A stretch of DNA of 6,156 nt from positions 1-6,156 of the forward strand of contig JARJMV020000307.1 in assembly GCA_029335935.2 (NCBI GenBank), given 5' to 3'. The notes under the pieces are model-generated. The model was not told the origin of the DNA. It did not search any database and saw nothing but the letters and a program-made list of their open reading frames with translations. The first letter of the stretch is position 1. Every line of letters begins with the position of its first letter. Made by a program: the position numbers and the translations under genes. Below are positions 1 through 6,156 of this stretch, one piece after another. The stretch comes from a bacterium. Lineage in GTDB: Bacteria > Armatimonadota > Fimbriimonadia > Fimbriimonadales > GBS-DC.

Positions 1-20
1 CGTCGGCGGGGATGCCGACG
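1..20. repeat. Perfect palindrome (7-bp stem, 6-base loop) inside carB
   Basis: The arms CGTCGGC (1-7) and GCCGACG (14-20) are exact reverse complements around the loop GGGGAT. A run of eight G lies just beside it (25-32; C8 on the carB coding strand). The palindrome encodes the atypical ASASPPT end of the visible CarB fragment, so it may be an in-frame inserted palindromic repeat of the REP type. The element touches the window edge, so its left limit is not visible, and no second copy occurs in the window. That it is a genome-wide repeat is inference. Confidence 0.5.
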
Positions 21-1509
21 CTACGGGGGGGGTTGTGGTCGTGGGGCTAACGCTGTAGGAAAGAAGCACCTCCCTAAGTTCCCCGCTGCGGGCAATCAGC
101 TCCCCTTCCAGCTCCACGAGGTTTTTTATCTTGTGCAGGAACCACGGGTCTATCTTGCTCAGTCCGTGAACCTCTTCCACGAGCCAGCCGCGGCGGAAGG
201 CTTCCGCGAGGTAGAACAGGCGCATGTCGTTGGGCGTGGCGATGAGCGTTTCTAACTCCATCGGGCTGAGGCGCGCGGCAGGGGGGTAGCGCAAATCGCC
301 CACGCCCACTTCCAGCCCGCGCACGGCTTTCATCAGCGCCCCCTCGAAGGTGCGGTCGATTGCCATTACCTCGCCCGTCGCCTTCATCTGCGTGCCGAGC
401 GTGCGGTCGCCTGTGGGGAACTTGTCGAACGGAAAGCGCGGTAGCTTGACCACGCAGTAGTCCAGCGCAGGTTCGAACGCCGCTGAAGTGCCCGTGATGG
501 GGTTGCGAATCTCGTCTAAGCGTAGCCCGACGGCGATTTTGGCGGCGATACGGGCAATCGGGTAGCCTGTGGCTTTGGACGCCAACGCGCTGGAGCGGCT
601 CACGCGCGGGTTCACTTCAATCACATAGTAGTCGCTGCCGTGCGGGTTCAGCGCGAGCTGCACATTACAGCCCCCCTGAATGCCCAACGCGCGGATAATC
701 CGCAGCGATGCCATACGCAGGAGCTGGTACTCAAAATCGCTCAGCGTCTGCGAGGGTGCAACCACCATCGAGTCGCCTGTATGCACGCCCATCGGGTCGA
801 GGTTCTCCATGTTGCACACCACGATGGCGTTATCCGCGCTGTCGCGCATCACCTCGTACTCGATCTCCTTCCAGCCGAGCAGCGAGCGTTCCACCAGAAT
901 CTGGCGTCGCATTGAGAGTTCCAGCCCCCGTGCGCCGATTTCGAGCAGTTCATCGGGATTATGCGCGATACCGCCGCCTGTGCCTCCCAGCGTGTAGGCA
1001 GGGCGCACGATGCACGGATAGGGAGCAACCTCGGCGACGCGGCGCAGCGCACCCATACTCTCAACAATCCACGATTCGGGCACGGGTTCGCCAATCTGGC
1101 GCATCAGGTCGCGAAACTTCTCGCGGTCTTCGGCGGCTTGGATGGCGGTCAGGGGCGTGCCCAGCAGTCGAACGCCGTACTTGTCCAAAACGCCGCGCAC
1201 GGCAAGCTCGGTCGCCAAATTCAGCCCCGTCTGACCCCCAAGCGTGGGCAGCAGTCCGTCGGGGCGCTCCTGGGCAATCACGCGCTCGGCAAACTCCACT
1301 GTGAGGGGTTCGATATACACGCGGTCGGCGGTTTCGGGGTCGGTCATAATCGTGGCGGGGTTGGAGTTGATGAGCGCCACCTCTAAACCTTCCTCGCGCA
1401 GCGAGCGGCACGCTTGCGAACCAGAGTAATCGAACTCGGCAGCTTGCCCGATGACAATCGGACCTGAGCCAATCACCAAAACCTTGCGTAATGATGTATC
1501 GATAGGCAT
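1..1509 (-). CDS. carB: Carbamoyl-phosphate synthetase large subunit, N-terminal part (3' end beyond window)
   Basis: CarB makes carbamoyl phosphate from bicarbonate, two ATP and ammonia supplied by the glutaminase subunit CarA, feeding cytoplasmic pyrimidine and arginine synthesis. The 503 visible codons start at ATG 1509-1507, behind a strong ribosome binding site. Residues 10-30 carry the family's N-terminal block ([17 protein letters not shown]). The first ATP-grasp half fills residues 1 to about 402. R129, R169 and E215 stand at the same numbers as the E. coli ATP/bicarbonate-site residues. Q284, E298, N300 and R302 match E. coli Q285, E299, N301 and R303 with a one-residue shift ([18 protein letters not shown]). 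The oligomerisation domain begins near 403 and includes [10 protein letters not shown]. Full CarB proteins are about 1,070 residues, so the second half is missing beyond the edge. After about residue 485 the protein becomes Ser/Thr/Pro/Ala-rich ([16 protein letters not shown]), which is unusual inside this domain. The reading frame stays open to base 1. The identification is secure; the tail beyond the edge is unknown. Confidence 0.97.
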   Translation of the reverse strand, partial: MPIDTSLRKVLVIGSGPIVIGQAAEFDYSGSQACRSLREEGLEVALINSNPATIMTDPETADRVYIEPLTVEFAERVIAQERPDGLLPTLGGQTGLNLATELAVRGVLDKYGVRLLGTPLTAIQAAEDREKFRDLMRQIGEPVPESWIVESMGALRRVAEVAPYPCIVRPAYTLGGTGGGIAHNPDELLEIGARGLELSMRRQILVERSLLGWKEIEYEVMRDSADNAIVVCNMENLDPMGVHTGDSMVVAPSQTLSDFEYQLLRMASLRIIRALGIQGGCNVQLALNPHGSDYYVIEVNPRVSRSSALASKATGYPIARIAAKIAVGLRLDEIRNPITGTSAAFEPALDYCVVKLPRFPFDKFPTGDRTLGTQMKATGEVMAIDRTFEGALMKAVRGLEVGVGDLRYPPAARLSPMELETLIATPNDMRLFYLAEAFRRGWLVEEVHGLSKIDPWFLHKIKNLVELEGELIARSGELREVLLSYSVSPTTTTPPVASASPPT

Positions 1510-1512
1510 ACT

Positions 1513-1519
1513 CTCCTCC
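1513..1519 (-). promoter_or_regulatory. Ribosome binding site of carB
   Basis: Read on the minus strand, GGAGGAG lies three bases before the carB ATG, with the GGAGG core five bases away. It is a near-perfect anti-Shine-Dalgarno match and fixes the carB start. Confidence 0.85.
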
Positions 1520-1561
1520 CTTGTCGCCTCGCTGGACGGACTTAAAGGGACGACTTCGCGC

Positions 1562-1594
1562 GGAGTATACCCGAAACCGCTCGCTGGAGTATAC
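1562..1594. promoter_or_regulatory. Divergent promoter region with two GGAGTATAC direct repeats
   Basis: GGAGTATAC occurs at 1562-1570 and 1586-1594, 24 bases start to start, each preceded by TCGC after one or two bases. The core GTATAC is self-complementary, so each copy gives a -10-like hexamer. On the plus strand TATACT at 1590-1595 would serve the methyltransferase, with a leader of about 14 bases. On the minus strand TATACT at 1569-1564 or 1593-1588 would serve carB. I see no convincing -35 TTGACA at 16-18 bases from any of them. The repeats may be promoter elements, operators for a shared regulator, or both; the sequence alone does not decide. Confidence 0.5.
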
Positions 1595-1605
1595 TTGTGC
1601 TTGGT

Positions 1606-1611
1606 AGGAGG
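1606..1611 (+). promoter_or_regulatory. Ribosome binding site of the DNA methyltransferase
   Basis: AGGAGG ends five bases before the ATG at 1617. It is a consensus Shine-Dalgarno at ideal spacing and supports that start. Confidence 0.85.
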
Positions 1612-1616
1612 CGCGT

Positions 1617-2429
1617 ATGAAACATCCCGCACAGATAAACGACCTCGATCTGACCCAGTGGAGCGCTTATGAGGACATCATCACCGATAGCCTCTGGCTC
1701 ATAGACAAGCGCGATAACGACAGCCTGCATACAGCGGAATACTGGGGCAACTTCGTGCCACAAATCCCCTATCAAGCCATGAGGCGTTTCACAAGGCAAG
1801 GCGATTTGGTGATTGACCCGTTTGTCGGGATGGGCACGACGCTCATAGAAGCCGTAAGATTACAGCGCGCCGCAATTGGAATAGATTTGCAACCTCACTG
1901 TATAGAGCAGATTCGTGGGCGTTTGGGGATGCTGAACAGCAGCGAGGACGCTCGGATGGCAGCGCTCGTGGGCAACAGTACCCAAGAAGCAACCCGCGAA
2001 CAGGCGCAACGCCTGATGGAGCAGTGGGGATACAAGAAAGCGCACTTGCTTATTCTGCATCCACCCTACCACGACATTATACGATTCAGCGATTCCCCTG
2101 AAGACTTATCGAATGCAAGGGACACCAAGGAGTTTCTTGAACTTTTCGACCGCGTTGTAAGCAACTTTGCTCCTCTGCTTGATAGTGGGCGATTCTTGGT
2201 GTTGGTAATTGGCGACAAGTACGGGAAGGGAGAGTGGGTTCCGTTGGGATATAGGTGTATGGAAAGCGTTCTCCGATGTGGTTTTCGGCTGAAGAGCATA
2301 TGTATCAAGGATATTCAAGAGAATCGTGGCAAGCGAGGTCAGTACAGTCTGTGGCGGTATCGCGCTTTGAGGCATCACTTTTATGTGTTCAAGCACGAAT
2401 ACATTATGTTCTTCCAGAAGGGGGGATAG
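1617..2429 (+). CDS. DNA methyltransferase (N4-cytosine/N6-adenine type), probably orphan
   Basis: A 270-residue SAM-dependent DNA amino-methyltransferase is predicted, adding methyl groups to adenine-N6 or cytosine-N4; the target site cannot be read from sequence. A motif X-like stretch lies around residues 49-63. Motif I is D67-P-F-V-G-M-G-T-T75, with the acidic end of strand 2 at IGID (87-90). Motif IV is H148-P-P-Y151 after the strand LLIL, where most relatives have D, S or N before PPY. A later strand, FLVLVIGDK (193-201), fits motif VI. The order motif I then IV is the reverse of classic beta-class enzymes, although motif I itself looks beta-like. The C-terminal part ([27 protein letters not shown]) is basic and aromatic and may contact DNA. 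GC content is about 45-53% in four 60-base lines I counted, against 63-65% in two lines from carB and the lipoprotein gene, which suggests horizontal acquisition. No restriction endonuclease is next to it. An RNA methyltransferase is less likely because of the DPFxGxGTT form. Confidence 0.85.
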   Translation: MKHPAQINDLDLTQWSAYEDIITDSLWLIDKRDNDSLHTAEYWGNFVPQIPYQAMRRFTRQGDLVIDPFVGMGTTLIEAVRLQRAAIGIDLQPHCIEQIRGRLGMLNSSEDARMAALVGNSTQEATREQAQRLMEQWGYKKAHLLILHPPYHDIIRFSDSPEDLSNARDTKEFLELFDRVVSNFAPLLDSGRFLVLVIGDKYGKGEWVPLGYRCMESVLRCGFRLKSICIKDIQENRGKRGQYSLWRYRALRHHFYVFKHEYIMFFQKGG

Positions 2430-2432
2430 AGG

Positions 2433-2438
2433 TATACT
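2433..2438 (+). promoter_or_regulatory. Putative -10 element for a leaderless lipoprotein transcript
   Basis: TATACT lies in the 16-base gap after the methyltransferase stop (TAG, 2427-2429). Its last base is seven bases before the ATG at 2446, the usual distance from a -10 box to the transcription start, so transcription would begin at or next to the start codon. No clear -35 is seen; the best is a poor TTCTTC near 2409. The nearest purine run (AGAGG, 2428-2432) is 13 bases from the ATG, too far for normal Shine-Dalgarno use. Confidence 0.45.
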
Positions 2439-2445
2439 CGATGCT

Positions 2446-3159
2446 ATGCAGGTAGGCGCATCCCGTGCATTTGCACGCGCGGTTCGGGCATGGAGTGGGC
2501 TGCTGCTGCTCGGTTGCTCGGCATGTGCGCGGTTTCCTGATACGCCTACAGCGGGCGGCGTGCGCCGTATCGTGGTGGAAGTGCAGGTGGCAGGGCGCAT
2601 CCGACCTGACTATCACTATTTTGTGCTATTTAATCTCAGCAACGACTCGACAGGACAGGCAGGACCTGTGCCTGTGGTGGCGCCGCCGTGGGGCAACGGC
2701 TTCGCGGCAGGCGCGTTCACCCACTTCATGCGCTTCGATAACCTTCAACCTGCAGGCGGCTACGCGCTCTACCGCGTGCAGCCGAACACGAACCTCTCGG
2801 TGTTTCAATATCTGGGCGCGCCGCGCTTCAGCGAGCCTGTGGGGGCAGAGTCGAGCCGTCTGCGTTTCGAGTTTGACCTCACCCAACTGATTCCTGACCC
2901 GAACGACGCTGCGCAGATGCAGTTTATTCAGTTCAACATCATCGCTACCGACCGCATTCCGATAGACCCGAACGACCTGGCTCCCAAAGTGGTGGACGCG
3001 CTGGGCGACCCTGCGCTCGGCGTGAGCCAGTACCTGAATCTGCGCATCGACCAGAATCGGATTGTGCGCAACGCGGAGACGAATTTGGAGCCGCGTGGGG
3101 ACGCCCCTGACCCCGACTTGGACATCGTGGACTGGCGGGTGGAGGTGCGCGCCTTATGA
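2446..3159 (+). CDS. Small secreted lipoprotein of unknown function
   Basis: I do not recognise the family. The start at 2446 gives 237 residues with a classic lipoprotein signal: basic stretch R7-R14, hydrophobic segment from W16, then lipobox L21-L-G-C24, so the mature protein would begin at C24 and be lipid-anchored outside the membrane. A second Cys follows at C27. The mature part has alternating hydrophobic residues typical of beta strands (RIVVEVQVAG, YHYFVLFNL, LRFEFDL, IQFNII) and many Pro/Asp/Asn loops, including two Asp-Pro-Asn turns (PDPND, IDPND). This suggests a beta-sandwich without recognisable catalytic motifs. An earlier in-frame ATG at 2383 would lie inside the methyltransferase gene and bury the signal peptide, so I reject it. 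The stop overlaps the MFS-HEAT start as ATGA, implying coupled translation and possibly a shared role. GC returns to about 65%, unlike the methyltransferase before it. Confidence 0.8.
   Translation: MQVGASRAFARAVRAWSGLLLLGCSACARFPDTPTAGGVRRIVVEVQVAGRIRPDYHYFVLFNLSNDSTGQAGPVPVVAPPWGNGFAAGAFTHFMRFDNLQPAGGYALYRVQPNTNLSVFQYLGAPRFSEPVGAESSRLRFEFDLTQLIPDPNDAAQMQFIQFNIIATDRIPIDPNDLAPKVVDALGDPALGVSQYLNLRIDQNRIVRNAETNLEPRGDAPDPDLDIVDWRVEVRAL
3141..3159 (+). promoter_or_regulatory. Ribosome binding site and ATGA start/stop overlap
   Basis: GGAGGT (3141-3146) precedes the ATG at 3156 by nine bases, and that ATG overlaps the lipoprotein TGA (3157-3159). The arrangement is typical of translational coupling inside an operon and supports both the lipoprotein stop and this start. 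Confidence 0.75.
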
Positions 3160-5519
3160 GGTCGCCTGAGCGCGGCTTGTCGCGCCTTGAAATTGCGCGG
3201 GGGTTGCGCTGGGCGAACTGGGACGCGGTATTCTTCACGCTGTTCGTTGCGCTCACCTCTGGCGCGTTCCAGATTGGCTTGGCACGCGCGTTCGGGGCGA
3301 ACGACCTGTGGATAGGAATCATCACTTCCGTTCCGTCGTTGGCGGGTGCGCTGCAGATACTCACTGCGTATTTAGCCGACACCACGCCGAGCCAGAAGCG
3401 GTTGGTGCTGCGCTACGCGCTCTACTCGCGCCTGCCGTTCATCGCGATTGCGCTCTTGCCGTTTCTGAGCGACGCTACGCCGCGCCTTCAGCTGTTTGCA
3501 GGGTTGCTGATTCTTTCGGCGATACTCGGTTCGTTTGCAGGTCCGGCGTTTCTGGCATGGCTGAGCGCGCTGGTGCCGCCCGACTATCGCGGACGCTATT
3601 TTGGTCGGCGCAACATGATATTAGGCTTGGTCTCGGCGGCGTCGGCGTTACCCCCCGCGATTTTTTTGGATCAGGCAGTAAAGTATCAGCGTTTCTCGGA
3701 GGCGTTGGCGTTCAGCGCGTTATACGGGCTGGGCGCACTGTTTCTGCTGCTGTCGCTGTGGGCGTTGCGCCAGATGCCAGAGCCGCCGCGCACACCTGCC
3801 CCACATCGAGGGCTACGCGGCGTGTTGGAGTTCTACCGCGAGCCGTTCCGCACGCCCAACTTCCGCCTGCTGCTTGGGTTCAACACCTTCCTTGTCTGGG
3901 GACAGATGTTCGCTGGGCAGTTCTTCACGGTGTATATGTTGGAGCAAATCAAGATGCCCTACCTCATGGTGCAGGTATCGGGGCTAATCGCCGCGCTGTT
4001 TAGCAGCTTGGCGATGCCTGTGTGGGGCTACTTGGCGGATAAGTTCGGCAATAAACCGCTCTTGACGCTCTCGTTGTGGGGCGTGGTGTTCCTGCCTTAC
4101 CTGTGGTATCTGACCGATCCCGAGCGTTATGGGTGGAGCGTGGGTGTGATTTACTTTATTCAAGTGTTGGCAGGTGCGTTATGGGCGGGTGTGGGGCTAA
4201 CGCAGTTCAATTTGAATGTGGCGGTCGCGCCGCCAGAGCAGCGGGCGGTCTATATGGGCGCGTTGAGTGCGGTGGTCGCGTTGATGGGCGGTTTGGCGGC
4301 GCTGACCAGCGGCGCGTTGATGGAGGCGTTGAAGCCTGTCGTGCCCGACCCGACGCGCTTTTTTATCCTGTTCGCGATGGCGTCGCTGTTTCGGCTGTTT
4401 GCGTTGCCGTGGCTGCGCGGGATACGCGAGCCTGACGAGCGTTCCACGCGCTATGTGCTGTCGCAGCTGCGGGCTTCGGCGCGTCCGCGCGGCTGGCGCG
4501 CGATGCGTCAGCTGCGTCGCGAATCGGATGTCGCCACGCGCCTCAACGCCGTGCGTACGCTGGTGCAAGAGAAGACGCCACTCGCTGTGGAGGAGCTGAT
4601 CAGCGCACTGCGCGACCCAATCCCCGAAGTGCGTCGCGAGGCAGCGAAGGCGCTCGGCGCCATTGGCGACGCACGCGCCGTGCCTGCACTGATGCAACTG
4701 CTCAAAGACCCCGCCAGTGGTCTAACCATCGAAGCCGCCGAGGCACTCGGCGCGATCGGCGCGTCCGACGCCACCGATGAGCTGACCGATCTGCTCCACG
4801 ACGAGCGAATAGAGGCGCGGATTGCCTCTATCCACGCGCTCAAGCAGATTGCCGACCCGCGCGCACTACCCGCGCTACTGGAACGCCTGGAACACGCGCG
4901 CGGTCCCTTAGAGCAAGCGAGCCTGCTGGAGGCTATCGCCGCCGCTGTGGAACACGCCGACGCCCACACCGTGCAAGAGTGTCTCGATTCGCAACAGCTC
5001 ATCCGCTGGCTGGAGTCCGAGTCGACCGATGTGCGCGCTGACGCTGCGATGGCGATTGCGCAATTGCCGCGCGAGCCTGCGCTGGCGCCGATGCTTCGCG
5101 CACGCCTGCAAGCGGAGAGCGACCCCGCCGTGATTGCACCGTTGGCACGCGCACTCGCCAAGCACGGTGACGAAGCCGACATCGAGCCGATTCTGCGCCA
5201 GATGGCATGCGCCGAATCGCCTTTAGCCCGACAGCAGATAGCGCTGAGCGCGGCGCAGCTGATGGGACGCTACGACTCGCTCTACACGCTGCTCACCGCC
5301 GACGAACCGCGACGCGACCGCTTGGTTGAGAAAGCCCTCGCGTTGCGCCTGCGCGAGCTGCCGGAAATCTCGGACGCGCTGCGCGCCTACGCCTACGGCG
5401 ACTACGGCAGCGCACTGCAAATCTTACGCCAGGCGATGCCGCGCCACCCGCGCCTCCAACAACTCGCCCACGCGCCCGACTGCCTCGAATCGTGGCTGCT
5501 CGCGATCAGCGTGCTATAG
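3156..5519 (+). CDS. MFS transporter fused to C-terminal HEAT repeats
   Basis: The 787-residue protein has two parts. Residues about 20-422 form a Major Facilitator Superfamily permease with roughly twelve hydrophobic segments (about 24-43, 50-72, 86-105, 111-133, 155-172, 184-204, 238-260, 268-290, 301-319, 328-350, 364-386, 401-420). The loop 2-3 signature is present but weak (YLADTTPSQKR, 72-82). Its copy in the second half is good (GYLADKFGNKP, 291-301), and RGRYFGRRN (145-153) follows helix 4. A basic linker (about 422-457) leads to HEAT/PBS-lyase-like repeats: clear units at about 475-504, 505-535 and 536-566 (EVRREAAKALGAIGDARAVP, then IEAAEALGAIGASDATDEL, then ARIASIHALKQIADPRALP) and decayed ones to about 700. 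The last 80 residues are helical and unassigned. With an even helix count both ends should be cytoplasmic, so the repeats would be an internal binding or gating platform. The substrate is unknown. It is probably co-translated with the lipoprotein gene. G exceeds C in the transporter half while C exceeds G in the lines I counted in the repeat half. Confidence 0.9.
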   Translation: MRSPERGLSRLEIARGLRWANWDAVFFTLFVALTSGAFQIGLARAFGANDLWIGIITSVPSLAGALQILTAYLADTTPSQKRLVLRYALYSRLPFIAIALLPFLSDATPRLQLFAGLLILSAILGSFAGPAFLAWLSALVPPDYRGRYFGRRNMILGLVSAASALPPAIFLDQAVKYQRFSEALAFSALYGLGALFLLLSLWALRQMPEPPRTPAPHRGLRGVLEFYREPFRTPNFRLLLGFNTFLVWGQMFAGQFFTVYMLEQIKMPYLMVQVSGLIAALFSSLAMPVWGYLADKFGNKPLLTLSLWGVVFLPYLWYLTDPERYGWSVGVIYFIQVLAGALWAGVGLTQFNLNVAVAPPEQRAVYMGALSAVVALMGGLAALTSGALMEALKPVVPDPTRFFILFAMASLFRLFALPWLRGIREPDERSTRYVLSQLRASARPRGWRAMRQLRRESDVATRLNAVRTLVQEKTPLAVEELISALRDPIPEVRREAAKALGAIGDARAVPALMQLLKDPASGLTIEAAEALGAIGASDATDELTDLLHDERIEARIASIHALKQIADPRALPALLERLEHARGPLEQASLLEAIAAAVEHADAHTVQECLDSQQLIRWLESESTDVRADAAMAIAQLPREPALAPMLRARLQAESDPAVIAPLARALAKHGDEADIEPILRQMACAESPLARQQIALSAAQLMGRYDSLYTLLTADEPRRDRLVEKALALRLRELPEISDALRAYAYGDYGSALQILRQAMPRHPRLQQLAHAPDCLESWLLAISVL
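5506..5519. other. Tail-to-tail overlap of the MFS-HEAT and lgt genes
   Basis: The MFS-HEAT stop (TAG, 5517-5519) and the lgt stop (TGA on the minus strand, 5508-5506) overlap by 14 bases on opposite strands. There is no room for an intergenic terminator, and I see no hairpin followed by a T run around the junction. Confidence 0.85.
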
Positions 5520-6156
5520 TCGAGCGAGCTTCTCGGGCGACAGACTCCTGATGCTGCAACGCGAGTAGCCGATACAAGACGATACCTACCCCTATCAACG
5601 AGGCTGCCACGATGTGCCCGTAGGTGAACACGCCGAACGCCAACGCTGAGGTCGCCCCGGCGCGAAAGAACTCGTTGACGAACCGATACAGCCCATGCAA
5701 CGCCAGAAACGCCGCGAAGAGCTGCCCCTCGAACCGTCGGCGCGACGCCCAGTACGACAGCCCGGCGAAAATCAGCAGGTTCATCAGCGTCGCGTAGAGC
5801 TGCGTGGGATGGACGGCGTGGTCGTGTCCGGGGAACCGCACGCCCCATGGCAGATCGGTCGGCGCGCCGTGGCAGCATCCTGCGCCGAAGCAACCGATAC
5901 GCGCAATCGCGTAGCCCAACGCCAGCGATGGCGCCGCCAAATCGCCGAGTTGCCAAACTGGGATCCGACGCCTGCGGATAATATAGATTGCCGTCGCAAT
6001 CGCCAGCCCGAAGCCGCCAAAGTAAGACATCCCACCCTCCCACACGCGAAACACACTCAGAGGGTCAGGCGCATACTGCGACCAGTTGGTGATTACAAAC
6101 GCAATCCGACCGCCGACAATCCCCCAGCCGACGCTCCAAAACGCCACATCCAGCAC
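5506..6156 (-). CDS. lgt: Prolipoprotein diacylglyceryl transferase (Lgt) family, 5' end beyond window
   Basis: Lgt moves diacylglycerol from phosphatidylglycerol to the lipobox Cys of exported prolipoproteins, in the inner membrane. The visible 216 residues (fragment numbering) include GGRIAFVI (15-22), WEGGMSYFGGFG (39-50), the core YAIARIGCFGAGCCHG (82-97), PWGVRFPG then HPTQLYA (116-122), and R158-x-x-x-E162-FFRAG. The last matches E. coli R239/E243, and R86 matches R143. Hydrophobic segments fit a multi-pass protein. The position of E. coli H103 is F46, and N146 is C89, in the GCF.AGCC form seen in a known branch of the family, so it may be a variant Lgt or a paralogue with another job. 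The GTG at the extreme right edge need not be the start, since some 40-60 N-terminal residues are expected beyond it. A lipoprotein gene nearby fits the role, but genes of this family work genome-wide. Confidence 0.85.
   Translation of the reverse strand: MLDVAFWSVGWGIVGGRIAFVITNWSQYAPDPLSVFRVWEGGMSYFGGFGLAIATAIYIIRRRRIPVWQLGDLAAPSLALGYAIARIGCFGAGCCHGAPTDLPWGVRFPGHDHAVHPTQLYATLMNLLIFAGLSYWASRRRFEGQLFAAFLALHGLYRFVNEFFRAGATSALAFGVFTYGHIVAASLIGVGIVLYRLLALQHQESVAREARSTIAR

Noticed and set aside
41..53. 13-base match GTGGGGCTAACGC, also at 4191-4203
   Set aside because: It is short, lies in two unrelated coding regions in different contexts, and is compatible with chance.
708..1304. Long plus-strand open frame of 198 residues
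   Set aside because: It is antisense to carB, Arg/Ser/Pro-rich with no recognisable domain, and is explained by the GC-rich codons of carB.
2383..2445. Upstream in-frame ATG as the lipoprotein start
   Set aside because: It lies inside the methyltransferase gene, lacks a ribosome binding site, and would put 21 polar residues before the signal peptide.
3308..4003. 231-residue open frame inside the MFS gene
   Set aside because: It is an out-of-frame shadow of the transporter, whose own frame has clear helices and motifs.
4508..5182. 224-residue minus-strand open frame opposite the HEAT repeats
   Set aside because: It is dominated by Ser/Ala/Arg, as expected antisense to Ala/Glu/Leu/Arg-rich repeats, and has no domain.
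5525..5535. Hairpin CGAG-CTT-CTCG near the convergent junction
   Set aside because: A four-base stem with no following T run on either strand is too weak to call a terminator.
5402..6043. 213-residue minus-strand open frame overlapping lgt
   Set aside because: It is another frame of the lgt gene, Arg-rich and without motifs, while the lgt frame carries the family signatures.

Overview
The window is a GC-rich, gene-dense bacterial chromosome fragment. The lines I counted by hand are about 63-65% GC, except for one gene near 45-53%. It holds five protein genes, two of them cut by the window edges, and no RNA gene, CRISPR array, transposase or integrase that I can see. Shine-Dalgarno sites, a lipobox, TATACT -10 elements and gene overlaps all point to a bacterium. 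No gene fixes the phylum. A fused transporter-HEAT protein and a Lgt of the AGCC type would suit a non-model, perhaps thermophilic lineage such as Armatimonadota, but that is a guess.

Layout from left to right. Positions 1-1509 (minus strand) hold the N-terminal 503 residues of carB, the large subunit of carbamoyl-phosphate synthetase. Its coding sequence runs off the left edge through an odd Ser/Thr/Pro/Ala-rich stretch that contains a C8 run and a perfect 7-bp-stem palindrome. A 107-bp divergent intergenic region (1510-1616) follows, with two direct copies of GGAGTATAC and a strong ribosome binding site for each flanking gene. On the plus strand come an AT-richer DNA methyltransferase (1617-2429), a small lipoprotein (2446-3159), and a 787-residue protein (3156-5519) that joins a 12-helix MFS transporter to a C-terminal array of HEAT repeats. 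On the minus strand, converging on it and overlapping its last 14 bases, is most of a prolipoprotein diacylglyceryl transferase (lgt) homologue (5506 to the right edge).

How the genes may work together. carB (pyrimidine/arginine synthesis) is a housekeeping gene. The methyltransferase has no visible restriction partner and looks acquired. The lipoprotein and MFS-HEAT genes overlap by four bases (ATGA) and are very probably translationally coupled, which suggests a membrane unit: an exported lipid-anchored protein plus a transporter with a large, probably cytoplasmic, helical-repeat tail. The adjacent Lgt-family enzyme is of the type that would lipidate such a lipoprotein, but it sits on the other strand, so a functional link is only suggestive. 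The most noteworthy items are the lipoprotein/MFS-HEAT pair, the probable leaderless start of the lipoprotein, the palindrome inside carB, the methyltransferase with HPPY in place of the usual catalytic motif, and the Lgt homologue lacking the His and Asn found in the E. coli active site.
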